From positions 33,050,549-33,114,548 of the forward strand of contig OX621234.1 in the NCBI GenBank assembly GCA_951640165.1: a stretch of DNA of 64,000 nt, in the 5' to 3' direction. Positions 46,006 to 57,590 of the stretch are shown here, in pieces (positions within the stretch are counted from its first letter, which is position 1; every line of letters starts with the position of its first letter). The notes under the pieces are model-generated. The model made no database searches, was not told the origin of the DNA, and was given only the letters and a program-made list of their open reading frames with translations. Origin of the DNA: Pseudoips prasinana. Lineage: Eukaryota > Arthropoda > Insecta > Lepidoptera > Nolidae. The position numbers and the translations under genes were made by a program.

Positions 46006-46764
46006 CTCCTTCTCATAGAGTGACCATGCGTCGTGGAATTATGCGAATGTTTTAACGCGGCAAATTTAAAATTTTGTTTTTATGAGAATTAATAAACTTA
46101 CTTTTGAAATATAATCATACTACCTGTGCAGTGCTTTTAAAGTTACTGTTCGCCCCACTGCATACCTAGATATACGTATTCGAGATGTTTTCGTTACTTA
46201 TACTTTCTTACTTACTTACTTTTAAATTATACCAAGATTATTTGTAGATTTTTTAAACGTTTAGGAAATTATATAATTATTTATAGTACAATTCCCGCCT
46301 AATGTAAGTGTGAGTAGTGGTAGATATTTTGGACAAAGGCAGTAGACTTTCCAAATATTATATATTCGTAATGTATCCAAATGGTTTTCAAGTATATTAT
46401 ATGTTTTATTTACTTATATTCTTTTTCGCAACAAGTGTTTTGTGTCAGTCGGCTATAGTATTCTAGGATAATTATTGTAATACATATATTCAATATAGAT
46501 TAGATTGTGAAAATCAGGTTACACTAATAGACTACAGGCCCGATTTTTTAATTTATTCCACGGATAGTACTATACTCACTACCTTAATTGAAAATATCTT
46601 CTAAGTGGCTTAATCTAAACAACTGAGATAATTTTATATCTTTTGTTATTATTAAGAGTGTAGCAATTGTCTATTTCTTACCTATTTTACTCATAACAAA
46701 CACTGACACGAGGAAACAGTAGCCTCGTTTTAGTGTTAGATATAGTGAAATAGACAATTATTCA

Positions 46765-46995
46765 TCATCATCATCATTACAGCTTAAACACGTCCACTGC
46801 TGGACAAGCCTCCCTCAAGAATCATCTTGAGGGGATATGCCATAATCGCCACGCTTGGCAGGCGGGTTGGCGATCGCAGTATGATGGTCGTAGTACTCAG
46901 AAGGAAGCTGCTTCCCGTCCTCTGGTAGATATTCCCTCGGGTCGCCTTCTGCGCCCCCCACGGGATGAGATGGGGTGATGATATTCTGATTCTGA
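46765..46995 (-). mobile_element. RTE-like 3' tail, group Y, inside BEL/Pao
   Basis: Plus-strand start catcatcatcatcattacag, then cacgtccactgctggacaag and ccataatcgccacgcttggc: an inverted group Y tail. A later insertion into the BEL/Pao leader. Confidence 0.55.
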
Positions 46996-48159
46996 TATTT
47001 GTCGCCGTCACCACACAGCAGACAATTATTACGCAGGTATAAAATACCTAATATACATTACGACAGGTTGGAAAAATCGTTTGTTGTAAGAGGCAACAAT
47101 CTCGAGTAGGTATGCTTAGTGGCAATAGTATTTTGTGTCAATGTGCAAAAACTCTGAAACAAATGTGAATGTTATTTGTAATAAAACAGTTAATTGCTAT
47201 ATCAGATTATTATTTACCGGGAAGAATATTCATCCATTTTTGTTTCAATTCCTCGTTTTTGGGAAATCTAGAAAAACGATCCATTAAATACGTAACGAAT
47301 GGTTACCCTGTTGCTGAACTTAGCCAAAATATAGAAACATTACAAGATAACAATTACTTGTGAAAAGATATACGACTCCCCAGATGACCCTCACTTTTAC
47401 ACCCTTTTACGCAACAAGTTAAAACCATTTCTAAGCAAATTGGAAGTGGATTGGAGCACAATACGATAAATAATTTCAAAACAAACATTCGCCATATTTG
47501 TTTACAAATTGAGTGTGGCAAACGACATTTCTTATAAATACTGCTATTGAATTTACTAAACCCAAATAAAATGTATTTAAAAAGCTATTAAAGAATAAGA
47601 CATAGTTTAAAAAAACGTTGTGTACGTCTTAAATAAATAAAAATTATTTAATTATAGTTATATGAAAACATAATCCTAGGTGTTTGACCAAAAATTCTAC
47701 TATTTTATACGTCAAGTAAGTTATTTTTAGGCTGGCCATCTGTTAGACAGGGACAGATTCCAAAACGAGACTCTCTCAAGGGGTCCGTTTTTTCCTATTG
47801 GTACACTACAAAGAGAAATGGACTGTATCTTAAAGACTTTGAGTTCATTTTATTTTGAACTAAATCTTGAAGTGCGCAATCTTGTTATATTGTAATATCT
47901 TTGGTTACACTAAACTGTGCCCACAATTCTTCAATGTTTTCTAATCTTGTTTCTAGGTACTTATTGCTTTGTTATTCTGTCTTTGGGTGACTTTGTGAAA
48001 TTATACTTAGCTCGTAACATACGGGCATGAATATCATCTTGAATCTTAAGAAGCGATTGCACTGACATCTTTAAAGTTATTAATGTAAACAATTAAAGTA
48101 AAATACTTAAATTAATATTTGACTGAAATCCGCCAAATTAACAAAAACTAACAAATTAA

Positions 48160-48204
48160 AAAAATTCTATTCTTTTTGCACTTAGCACAAAGAATAGAAT
48201 TTTT
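48160..48204. repeat. 20-bp inverted duplication, 5-nt spacer
   Basis: Arms 48,160-48,179 (spacer 48,180-48,184) and 48,185-48,204 with one mismatch. Confidence 0.85.
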
Positions 48205-48719
48205 ACCAATTATAATTACAAGATACTATTTTGCAAGTTAGAAAATGTCGAAAATTTTTATTGTACAATTTTCCAAAATTTTTACAAGTCAATGGAAGAA
48301 ACAAAAATTTTCTAAGTGTTTTGACTCATTCAAATTCTAGTCAAAATCGAGCATAGGTTCCCCGTCTGAACCATATTTTGCTTAAAACTAACTAAGTCTA
48401 AAATTACATACTAGAATTACACAAAGTTAAATTTTACACAAGAAAAGTTAAAGCTTGGCAAATTGGAAATCACAAAGTACCTACTCACGATTTCAGGCAC
48501 TATCACTCACTTCCTTACCACCTTATTCGTCTGAAACTTGCTTGCTGCTGCTATATTATGTTCCGCATCCTTCCTCCATACAATCCGCAATTAGGTCCGG
48601 TGTAGATGCTACCGTCTTCCTCTCGATATCCGTTACCAAACAGCCGAAGTATATGAGGATGATGTTTCTCCGTTCGACTAGGAGAAAACACCTGATATCG
48701 CTGGAACTGCCCTTTGTCA

Positions 48720-48739
48720 CATCCGACTCCGAAGGACCA
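48720..48739 (-). other. Putative primer-binding site
   Basis: Two bases after the 5' LTR end, the minus strand reads TGGTCCTTCGGAGTCGGATG. It begins TGG, as expected for pairing with a tRNA 3' CCA. The tRNA was not identified. Confidence 0.5.
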
Positions 48740-49059
48740 TATGAAGAACCCTAGGACTAGGTTCCTTTACTGGGGTTTGAATAAAACCAAAAAGATCAGT
48801 GAATACGTTTTCTTGTATGGATGATATTTCTAATTCCAAAGTTACCGTGCTTACAACTACTGATCACATTGGTTTGGATAACAAGAATTCGCTTATACTG
48901 TTTCACCACATCTCTTATTACGGGTGATCTTGTTAACAAAAAAAAATATAAAAATATATATATATATATATATATATTTTCTTTTTTTTTTAACATGACA
49001 ATTGCAGTCAGCCTTTCGGCATTTACTGCTTCACCGGACAGTAGGTGTGAGCGTGGGCT

Positions 49060-51085
49060 CTAACCGCCTAGGGGAACTCCTGCGCGAATCGGTCGGAGGG
49101 AGGAGTAACTTCCCTCGACGCCGTATCGAAACGTTCGTTCCGTAAGGAAGTCTCGTAAGATGTGTACGAGACGTTTAGGCACTTTGAGTTTAAACAACTT
49201 ATATAATAAGCCGTTGTGCCAGACCTTGTCGAACGCTTTGGCCACGTCGAAGAAGAGTGCTCCAGTATGGCTGCGAGTTCGAGCGGCTTTTACTAGAATG
49301 TGTTCAACGATGCGATGCAACTGGTGAACACTGGAGTGTTTGGCTCGAAAGCCAAACTGCTCGTCTGGGAGGATATTGTTGGGGTGGGTAAACGACAACA
49401 GGCGGGCATAGATAATGCGCTCGTAGAGTTTCCCCATGGCGCTAATAGGGCGATAATTCGCCAGATCGGATTTGGATTTGGTTAGTTTCGGGATACCAAT
49501 CACGTTTGCCTGTTTCCACTGATGTGGAAAGATGTTATTAGAAAAGGCCGCGTTGAAGATCGCGACCAACAGGCTGAGTAAAAGCATTGGGAAATGCTTG
49601 AAAACGCGATTGGTGAGTCCGTCATATCCAGGGGCTTTGCGAGGGTGGAGTTTTATGATCAGAGTTTTGACCTCGTCGATGGTTACTGGCCTCAGGGGAT
49701 CGTCGTCGTCGTCGGCGTCGGCATCCTCCCGGGAGGGTGCTAGTGGGGTCGGAGGGAGTGGGATGGCGAACCTACGTCCTACCTCGGAGTCGACCTAATT
49801 GAGATGATCCGGGTCTACTGGTAGGTTGCTGGGAGAACATTGGGCCTCTAGGTTGTCGGCCACGCATTCAGCTTTTTCTACGTCATCGAACGCGGGGCGT
49901 TGATTCGGACGCGTCAGTGGGGGGATGGTCCAGTCGCTGCCAGAAGGCCCTCCGCGAGGATTGAATCTCGGCTAACGTCCTATCCCACCGGGAGTCCCGC
50001 GATTTGATCATACGTTCCCGTACAGTGCGCTGTAGGGCACGCATTCGAGTGCGGTTATCCTCGGTGTTGTAGGAGTCGTAGGCTCTGATGGTCGCGTTCT
50101 TCTCGGTCACTAACTCACGCAAATCGTCCGGGAGCCTCCACCGTCTGAACGCGTCAGCCGCTGGGACCTCCCGGGAACTTTCATTCACTTGGATTTGGAC
50201 GTGAGTCGTGAACGAGCCGATGGCTGCGAGCGTTTGCTCAGGGGTCTCTATGAGGGACGGGATCGAGTCTAAGTGTTCAGACTTGGCTGTCTCGAGTTTG
50301 TTCTCAAGCTTTTGCCAGTCGGTAACAAATCTGGGTGGGAGGTTGTTGTCCGCGCCAGGGTGACTTGTGCGCAAGGCAAGGTTAAGGATGCCCGGTCTGT
50401 GGTCGAAGTCTAACTCGTGGTGCACTTCCACAGAAGCCAAACGTAGGTTTGTATTCTTTAGGGGTGCAATATCGAGTATGTCGGGTCGTTTGATGTCAAT
50501 TCTGGGGAAGTGGGTCAGTTCGAGGGGTACTATGGGGTCGAACGGTATGACTTCCAAGAGACATGCAAGTGAGACGCCGTTTCGGTTATTCGAAAGGCAG
50601 CTCCATTGCACGTGCTTGGAGTTTAGATCGCCTGCCACAATGACACAGCCATCCAGGTCATACAGAGTTTGTAGGTCTTTGCGGATCATTTCCTTGTCAA
50701 GGGAAAGGTAAGCTGATACTATGGTAATTGGCTGATGGCCCGTTATGCCTATTCGGCAGACAGAGGCTTCGATGTTCTTTAGTTGGAGAGGGTCCAAAGG
50801 TACGCAATGCAGTGATTTTTTGTAATAAATCAGCGTGTCCCCTTTGACGGAGTGGGTCCTGTCGTTGCGGACTATGCGATAGTTGGCAACTGTAGGACTC
50901 CTCCGTTTACTCGGTTTGAGGAAAGTCTCTTGGACGAGGAAGAGATCAAGTTGATGATCGCAGAGGAATTCTGCGAATTCTTCGCGTTGTCTCGGTAGTC
51001 CGTCAGCATTGTAAAACCCGATCTTTAGAGATCTGGGTTTTAGCCTACTAGAGAGTTGAGATATCACTGGCGGGTGTGCAGCCAT
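49060..51085 (-). pseudogene. Jockey-like ORF2: endonuclease and partial RT
   Basis: Frame 51,085-49,883 (400 codons) opens with LKIGFYNADGLPRQREEF, QETFLKPSKRR, VAGDLNSKHVQWS and DFDHRP, the APE-type endonuclease. After a stop and shift near 49,880-49,800 the frame continues (KLHPRKAPGYDGLTN; 49,587-49,060) with NYRPISAMGKLYERII, FGFRAKHSSVHQL and motif A LFFDVAKAFDKVWH, ending just after GVP (motif B). The YADD motif and everything after is missing, so the element is defective through an internal deletion as well as point damage. Confidence 0.75.
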
Positions 51086-52397
51086 TACGGTTGCAAGGAT
51101 TTAATAAAGCGGCGGTATACGTGAGCCGCGTCGATGGCCAGTTGGATGTTGGTCGAATCAGCTACGGCCCTCTGGGAGAGGTCCTCAAACTGGTCGAGCA
51201 ACTCCCAACCTTGTGACATGATGCGCTCGGCAAAACCGGAGGCGCGCCCCTTGCTATTCGCTGGGAGGGCTCGGGTTTTGGGCGCTGGGGTTGTTGACTT
51301 TGAAGTCTGGATTCCTTTGGCCGGGGCCTTTGGAACCTGTAACTTCTTAGTCAACGGGTTGTATTGTAAGCCCAGCCCGATTGGACTGGGGCGGGAGGGG
51401 CCGCGCTGGATGAGGGTTTGAGGGACGCCGCTTTGGTTGGGACTGGCACAACCTTAGGGGCGACCGCCTCACCCGCAGCCTCGGGTGCGGTCGAGGGGAC
51501 GTAGTCTGGCAGAGGCCAGTGGGGTCTTGCTGGTCGCAGGGATGTCTTTTGGACATCCAATGACATTAGCGGGGGAGGGCTTGATTGGGGCTTGGCAGTG
51601 CTAGTCTGCGCCTCAGGTTGGCGAGCGTTGCACTTGCTGCGAGGCCTCCTGGCGGGTTTCCTCGCCGGTGGCTTGGGACAGCCGCGATAGTTCGCAGGGT
51701 GTCCCAGGGACTGGCAGTTCACGCAGCCAGGCGGCTCGGAGCATTCGCTACGGTCCTTGGGTCGGGGGCAGTCGGAGGTGTGGTGGCCTGGGGTCAGGCA
51801 TTTGACACACCTCGGAGTGACATGACAGTTTATGGACGAGTGCCCATACAGTTGACAGTTGTGACACTGTCAACTGTACGGTCCCGCTGAGTTTGACTCA
51901 GAGGGTCTCTCAGTCCTAAGTTGCTTGGACTTGGCACTCTTTTTGCTCTTGTCCTGAGTTAAAGCCTCAGAGTCGGAGCCCAAAGAGCTGTCCGAGGATG
52001 ACAACGAAGATTTGTCGGCGCGGGTCCGCTTGTCGGCTTTCCCTTTGCGCTTGACTGTTAGCCACTTGTTGTGGGCTTCGTCATCGCTTTTAGGTTGGAC
52101 TACTTCCATCTCTTCCTCTACGGTTAGTAGCGGCTGAGATGGAGAGGGGGTGCGGTTGCGGGGGAGTGGTGACTGCATGTCTGGAGTGAACAAGGCAGAG
52201 GAGGAGGGATCGGTAAGAGAGAGTTGCTCCTGCGCTGTTACGCCAGAGCAAGGGAGAGACGGGGCGTCCTCTAGCATGGTCTTAACCTTGATGGTTTCGA
52301 CCAAGTTATTCCAGAATACTGGATCGGACTTCAGATGTTTGCTGACGGCTTCTAAGAAGCGGGGGTCTTTAGTGACGTCGGGGACGGAGGCAACCAT
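51085..52397 (-). pseudogene. Jockey-like ORF1 with zinc knuckles, broken
   Basis: Likely ATG at 52,397 (MVASVPDVTKDPRF). The N-terminal part is acidic and Ser-rich. Near 51,860-51,720 three knuckles are readable: CQLYGHSSINC, CVKCLTPGHHTSDC and CVNCQSLGHPANYRGC. Pro/Ala-rich and basic regions follow, and a C-terminal block (51,354-51,085) overlaps the ORF2 start. The frame is interrupted by a fold-back at 51,847-51,878 and by shifts near 51,350. Role: RNA-binding chaperone of the element. Confidence 0.7.
51847..51878. repeat. 13-bp inverted duplication, 6-nt spacer
   Basis: Arms 51,847-51,859 and 51,866-51,878, perfect, directly before the first ORF1 zinc knuckle; it causes the stop in that frame. 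Confidence 0.8.
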
Positions 52398-52472
52398 TTT
52401 GAGATGGTCGTAGTGGCCTAACAACTAACGAAAATTATGTTGGTTCACTAAAAGCAAACAAATAATGTCATT

Positions 52473-53263
52473 ACAAATCTTTATATTTTTATACAATAAT
52501 TATGATTATTTACATAAAATGTATGCTGAGTGTCCTCTAACGGGGATACTCCAGGTATTATTATGTCACCGGAATTGTTTAATGCAGAAGTCATTTCATC
52601 ATCATCATTATCATAATCACTGCTTTCACTTTCACTATCACTACCTAATTGATTGATGAAAGGCTCGTCTAAGTATCCATCCTTTTTCGATACTCATTTT
52701 CAATATTTTTTACATGATTGCAATGCTTTTGCCATTCATTGACTGTTATTTAATCAAAAGCTTCTGCAATCAATGTAGGCATTTCAGAATTCGATCCACC
52801 AATATTCTGTACTGCTATAAATTTTTGCATCTGCTTGCTCTTTTTCTTTCACAAGTTTTCTTACAAATCACTCCCCGACACCTACAATGGAAATAGCAAA
52901 AATTAAATAAATATTGTTTATTTTAAAATATGTATTTAAATTTAAAGTGCGAGGGGGAGTTTCGTATTTTTTCAGAAGCTGACAACACTAACCTGTAGCA
53001 GCAGCTACGCGTTCATACAACTTATTGAAGGGTATAATTGGTGCCTGAAGGTGTTTTTCTTCATTCATATAATTCAATACTTGTAATATAACGTTCCTCG
53101 CATCACTTTTTAAAGCTTTCGGCATTTTTCACAGTTAAAAACCACAAAAAGAAAAATAAATACGCAGAACAAACAATCAATGGCAGGAATGTCAGGGAAT
53201 AACAGCCGATTGACATTTCAAACTGGCGTCGTTAGTTCTACTTTTGGCCACCGGGCCATATAA
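52473..53263 (-). mobile_element. Deleted Tc1-like (IS630-type) transposon
   Basis: Minus strand: start ATG at 53,125 (MPKALKSDARNVILQVLNYM), a gttagt donor after GCTACAG near 52,993, an intron of about 120 bp, an acceptor ccattgtag near 52,885, then a short block (FVRKLVKEKEQADAK). It jumps to a transposase C-terminus (ITVNEWQKHCNHVKNIE; LDEPFINQLGSDSESES) at about 52,740-52,560. The catalytic core is missing. Imperfect inverted ends: acaaatctttatat (52,473) and atataagtttgt (53,252). It sits inside the BEL/Pao LTR. Confidence 0.6.
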
Positions 53264-53393
53264 GTTTGTGGCACTATACTATTTACGGCGGAAAATCTCA
53301 ATAGCGACTTATAAAAATTAATTAACGCCATCTAGTGTCAAAATGTATGATACTATTTTTCTTTGACTTAAACTGTCACTAAATGGTTAGACA

Positions 53394-53398
53394 ATTAT
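53394..53398. repeat. Target-site duplication, right (ATTAT)
   Basis: Second copy of the 5-bp BEL/Pao target duplication. Confidence 0.8.
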
Positions 53399-53449
53399 AT
53401 TTAAATAGTTTAAAGATCGATGCATAATATCTAACGTGTATGTACAGGA

Positions 53450-55066
53450 CGTGGACGTCACGAGGAACGGAACCAGTTCTGTTACGTTGCCTCACATTTC
53501 ATCATACAGTTTACTACTAGTGTCATTCGACTTCTTCAAAATACGACTTTTCTAGAACATGTAAAACAATATGCCAAAACCTTTCGAAGAGCCTGTTCCA
53601 TTGCTAAATCGTTGTACTTAAAAAATATTATAAAAAATTCGACAAATATTATTAAAACTACCTGGAAGATTATTAATACTGAGACAGGGAGGAAAAAAAT
53701 ACGTAGTCGTGATTTTAATTTAAGAATAAATAATGTTGACATTAAAAGCGATTTAGAAGTTGTGACTGAGCTTGAAAAATATTTTTCTAATGTTCCAATC
53801 GATGTTACAAAATCTCTCGCGTCTTCTTCTGTATCTGCTGAGCTAATACTCCAGCAAAGCGTAGAGAAGTGTGACACAGATTTTGAATTCTCGGTGGTTA
53901 ACCCTAAAGATATTTTGAATGCTTTCAAAAGTATTAATATGAAAAACACTAGGGATCTGTGGGGTTTATCTGTTAAGACTATTTCATCAATTATAACCAT
54001 AATCGCCCCACATCTAGCTGCTGTGTTCAATTGCTGTGTCGCATCTGGCGTATTTCCTGACTTGATGAAGTATAGTAAAATTATTCCATTGTTTAAAGCT
54101 GGTGATACTTCAGATCCTTCAAATTTCCGACCTATTTCCGTATTGCCCACTCTAAGTAAAATATTTGAAAAGCTAATGCTTAGCCAGTTGCTCAGTCACT
54201 TTAATATACATAATTTACTTCATCGGAAACAGTTTGGATTCACGAAGGGTTGTTCAACTATAGATGCAGGAGTCAATCTGTTAAAAAGTATATTCGCGGC
54301 TTGGGAGGACTCGCAGGATGCATTAGGTATCTTTTGCGATTTGTCTAAAGCATTTGATTGTGTTCATCATGACACTCTTGTCAGGAAACTACACCACTAC
54401 GGTATCAGGAACAAGGCTCTCGAACTTTTGACTTCTTACTTGGGCAATAGAATTCAGAAGGTCGATATAAATGGTAAAAAATCTGCGGGATCCCCAGTGG
54501 TAATGGGCGTTTCACAGGGATCGATTCTCGGCCCATTCTTATTTTTAATCTATATTAATGACTTACCTTACTATGTAAGGGATAAACATGAGATTGTTTT
54601 GTTTGCGGATGACACTTCATTGACGTTTAAAATAAATCGACAATTACGCAATTTTGACGAAGTAAATGACGCAATCTCTAAAGTTGTTCATTGGTTTAAT
54701 GCTAATAATCTTTTGCTAAATGACAAGAAAACTAAAGTCATCAAATTCTCTACACCTAATGTGAAACAGGTGGCTACCAATGTACAGCTTAATGGGGCTG
54801 GATTGACCCCTGTTGAGTCAACTGTGTTCTTGGGTATTACAATTGATTCAAAACTACAATGGGGCCCACAAATAGAAAACCTATCAGGCAAATTAAGCTC
54901 TGCTGCATATGCTGTTAAAACTATAAGACGGCTTACTGATGTGGATACAGCTAGAATGGTTAATTTCAGTTATTTTCATAGTATAATGTCCTATGGAATT
55001 CTTCTCTGGGGTAGCGCTGCGGACATTAACACCATATTTGCAAAAAAGAGCTGTAAGAGCGATATA
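53450..55066 (+). pseudogene. CR1-like reverse transcriptase, N-terminal and catalytic part
   Basis: Open over about 530 codons (no AUG needed in a truncated copy; frame continues upstream of 53,612). Motifs in order: KIIPLFKAGD, FRPISVLPTLSKIFE, KQFGFTKGCST, motif A IFCDLSKAFDCVHHD, motif B GVSQGSILGPFLF, motif C LFADDTSL, and VFLGITIDSKLQWG. A 1-nt frameshift near 55,039 precedes the break point. The antisense frame 53,536-54,150 is a shadow. Confidence 0.8.
55061..55066. repeat. Target-site duplication, left (GATATA)
   Basis: Repeated at 57,017-57,022, bordering the nested CR1-like element; the host reading frame continues directly after the second copy. Confidence 0.75.
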
Positions 55067-57016
55067 TTTTTTTTTTATTTATTTATTTATTATCTCATCA
55101 CAAAACATTGCTTACAATAAACATAATCCAGAAATAATACTTGAACCAGTCCACGGTGTCCAGGGATGGAAAGAAACAATATTATAATAATTCCTGGCTA
55201 AACTGAGCACGAAGAATCACTGATAATTTTAATGTACGTCGGACGAACAACAACCGCGCTCAGCGTGCCACCCATGGACAATTGGTAAATAGGAGTAAAC
55301 AATCTATTTTGTGATAGACTGGTGCCTGATGTAGGTTCTAAAGAACCTGTATTACAGGTCACCAGGAGCTCACTCCACTGATTGCATATTCCTACCATGC
55401 AGGCATTTTATAATTATAGCTGTAAATTTTATAATAACTTATAAAAGTAAAAATACTAGAAATAAAAACAAGTAAAAAAGAAAAGTAAAACATGATAAAG
55501 CAATTACAAATTAAAAAATAGCAAGCAACCAAACAGACTATGAAACTCAATTAACAAAAGACTAATTAAAAGTGAAACAAAAACTAAAAAAAGAAAAGTA
55601 AAAAACAGCGTAACGTTAGATATTTTGTGAGTATTATGATAGAGTGAGTGTATGTATTAGAGTGAAAGGTTTTTGTGTGAGCGTCAGTATAGTGTAATGG
55701 GCTTAAGGGCAGATACAGCAAATATAAATGTATATTACTGGAGTCTTTAAAGATACAAAAACTTAAAAAATTATTAGGATAAAGGCCGTAGTATATTTTC
55801 AGTTTGCTCATAGTTTAATGATTTTAACCATTTTGTTACGTTTAATTTACAACTTTTTGATGTTAAAGAATAAATAGAAAGAAGTGTGTTAATTTTATTG
55901 TAGAGAAACGGGCCGAGGAAGCCGTAAAAGTTACCAGCGTGTTGTGTTCGGAAACTTTGAGTGGGACATACTTTGCCTTTGCGACGTTTTGCCTGTACAA
56001 ATGCCGGGTGATAAGCTAATTGAGAATGCTGTTTTAAAACTATTTGTAGTATAAAAATCTGCCGAACAGTAAGAACGTCCCACATTGAGAAAAGTGCTGA
56101 GGTTGGGAAGCGATATGGAAGTCCCATACTGACCTTTAAAATCGCTCGCTGGGCCCTCTCTATCTCAATTAAGTGGGTTTTGGCTGCTCCTCCCCACGAT
56201 GTTATGCAGTATGCAATTAATGATTGAGATAGTGCAAAGTATACTGTTTTTATTGTTATCTTATCCGCAACGTTTTTAAGATTTTTAAATATATAAATTA
56301 GTTTTCTAAGTCTAGTAACAAGTACTGAAATATGAGGTTTAAAGGTCAAAGACTGGTCAACAATGACACCAAGATATTTAATACATGACATTCTATCAAG
56401 ACTGGGGCATATACAAGTGTCAGCCAGGCTCTTACAGCCATGAACTTTTATAACCATTGTTGATGGAGGTATAAGATTAGATCTAAAGGCAAATGTAATG
56501 TATTTAGTTTTCGTGACATTTAATGATAGCAAGTTAACTTTTAACCATAAGCAGACTTGATTTAATCCTATTTGGGCAATATTAAAAACTTCCTCCCAGG
56601 TGCAACCGTTAAATAGAAGCGCGGTATCGTCAGCATATGTAAGGATTTTACAGTTACTAAGTTTCATATTACAGAGATTGTTAATGTAAACTAAGAATAA
56701 AGTGGGACCCAGGATACTTCCCTGAGGAACTCCAAAGTTGACAGATTGTTCATAACTTATATGGTCATTTATTTTTACTCTTTGCTTCCTGTCACTCAAG
56801 TAACTTTTAAGCAGATCAAGGGGAAGTCCTCTAAAACCTAGGTGTTCAAGTTTTACTAGAAGGTGTGGGATAGAAACTGTGTCGAATGCCTTAGCTAGAT
56901 CCAAGAAAACAGCGAGACACTTATCACCACTATCAAGATACGTTATTGCAGAGTCAACCAGATTTTGAACGACATCACAGGTTGACTTACCGGCCCGAAA
57001 GCCGTACTGGGCTGAT
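55067..57016 (-). mobile_element. Second CR1-like element nested in the first
   Basis: Minus-strand, 5'-truncated: begins within the reverse transcriptase (AQYGFRAGKST near 56,990) and ends in an AAATAAAT-type tail, seen as a T-rich run at 55,067-55,092. Flanked by 6-bp GATATA duplications. No similarity to the host element is needed to explain it; insertion was by target-primed reverse transcription. Confidence 0.8.
55774..57016 (-). pseudogene. CR1-like reverse transcriptase, 5'-truncated
   Basis: The frame from 57,016 through 55,774 is open for about 414 codons: motif A FLDLAKAFDTV, motif B FGVPQGSILGPTLF, motif C LTYADDTALL, IKYLGVIVDQSLTFKPH, then the C-terminal extension (ITSWGGAAKTHLIEIERAQR). 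No stop or shift seen in this part, so it is young or was recently functional apart from the missing 5' end. A ~700-bp 3' UTR follows. Confidence 0.8.
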
Positions 57017-57022
57017 GATATA
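57017..57022. repeat. Target-site duplication, right (GATATA)
   Basis: Second copy of the 6-bp duplication. Confidence 0.75.
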
Positions 57023-57384
57023 AACTTGGTCCGCGAGAATCTTTGAGAGAGAAGTTTAAAGAGATTAACATTCTGACTGTAGCATGTCAGTATATATATG
57101 ACAATCTAATTTATATGCATAAATATAAAGACTCCTTCTGTAAAAGGAGTGATACTCATAATATTAATACTAGATATAAGCATAACTTTGTGTTACATAC
57201 CACCCGTCTCCACAAAGTAAGTAACTCTTTTATGGGGCAATGTATAAGATTCTATAACAAACTTCCCAATGATATCCGAGAAATGTCTATGAATAAGTTT
57301 AAAAGAATTATAAAAGCCAAATTGTGTAGCAGGGCTTTCTACAAAACTTCTGATTATTTAAGTGACAGAACAACTTGGGATTGA
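57023..57384 (+). pseudogene. CR1-like reverse transcriptase, C-terminal part
   Basis: Continues the frame of the first CR1-like element after the insertion: LREKFKEINILTVACQYIYD, then HNFVLHTTRLHKVSNSF and RFYNKLPNDIREM, ending at TGA 57,382-57,384. This is the conserved tail of CR1/Jockey ORF2. Confidence 0.8.
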
Positions 57385-57590
57385 GCTGCAATAAAATTAA
57401 CACATTTAAATACAATGTTATTTTATGTAAGAAATAAATATTTTAAAAAAGGATTCCTACTGAGTTTTCTGGCAGTGTTTTTCAGTAGCTGCCACGTCAT
57501 GCACTGCACGGTAGGGTAAAAAATTGACGATTCCACACAAATGTAATGTTTTAACGGAATAAATGACTTTTTCATTTCATTTCATTACGC

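Larger units (their letters stand above)
46996..48741. other. BEL/Pao leader and unassigned DNA
   Basis: No further coding text recognised. A fold-back lies at 48,160-48,204. The primer-binding site is at the high end. Confidence 0.4.
48980..52427 (-). mobile_element. Jockey-like non-LTR retrotransposon, internally deleted
   Basis: Minus-strand ORF1 with zinc knuckles, then ORF2 endonuclease and the first part of reverse transcriptase, then an abrupt jump to a short 3' UTR and poly(A) (poly(T) on plus at about 48,978-48,994). GC content is clearly higher than in the LTR around it. Flanks read ttaacaaaa on the left and taacgaaaa on the right, a plausible imperfect target duplication. An (AT)n run sits outside the tail. 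Confidence 0.75.
43032..53393 (-). mobile_element. BEL/Pao LTR retrotransposon with nested insertions
   Basis: Minus-strand element: 5' LTR at the high end (48,742-53,393, enlarged by two insertions), PBS, gag, zinc knuckles, protease, then 3' LTR (43,032-43,626). LTRs run TGTCTAACCA...GGGTTCTTCA, and ATTAT duplications flank both sides. Reverse transcriptase, RNase H and integrase were not found between protease and 3' LTR, so the pol gene is largely deleted and the copy is defective. Confidence 0.85.
48742..53393 (-). repeat. BEL/Pao 5' LTR split by two insertions
   Basis: LTR sequence is found at 48,742-48,945, near 52,430-52,475 and at 53,264-53,393. The intervening pieces are a Jockey-like element and a Tc1-like derivative. 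Confidence 0.75.
53440..57590 (+). mobile_element. CR1-like retrotransposon, 5'-truncated, split by insertion
   Basis: Reverse transcriptase is readable from about 53,450 to 55,066 and again from 57,023 to 57,384; between them lies a second element in the opposite orientation. The 3' end at 57,572-57,590 is a short (TTTCA)n repeat, typical of CR1. No endonuclease is present. Confidence 0.75.

Noticed and set aside
50367..51890. Plus-strand frames opposite the Jockey-like element
   Set aside because: High GC keeps antisense frames open; the minus strand carries the recognisable motifs.
53536..54150. 204-codon minus-strand frame as a gene
   Set aside because: It is the antisense shadow of the CR1-like reverse transcriptase, whose motifs are clear on the plus strand.
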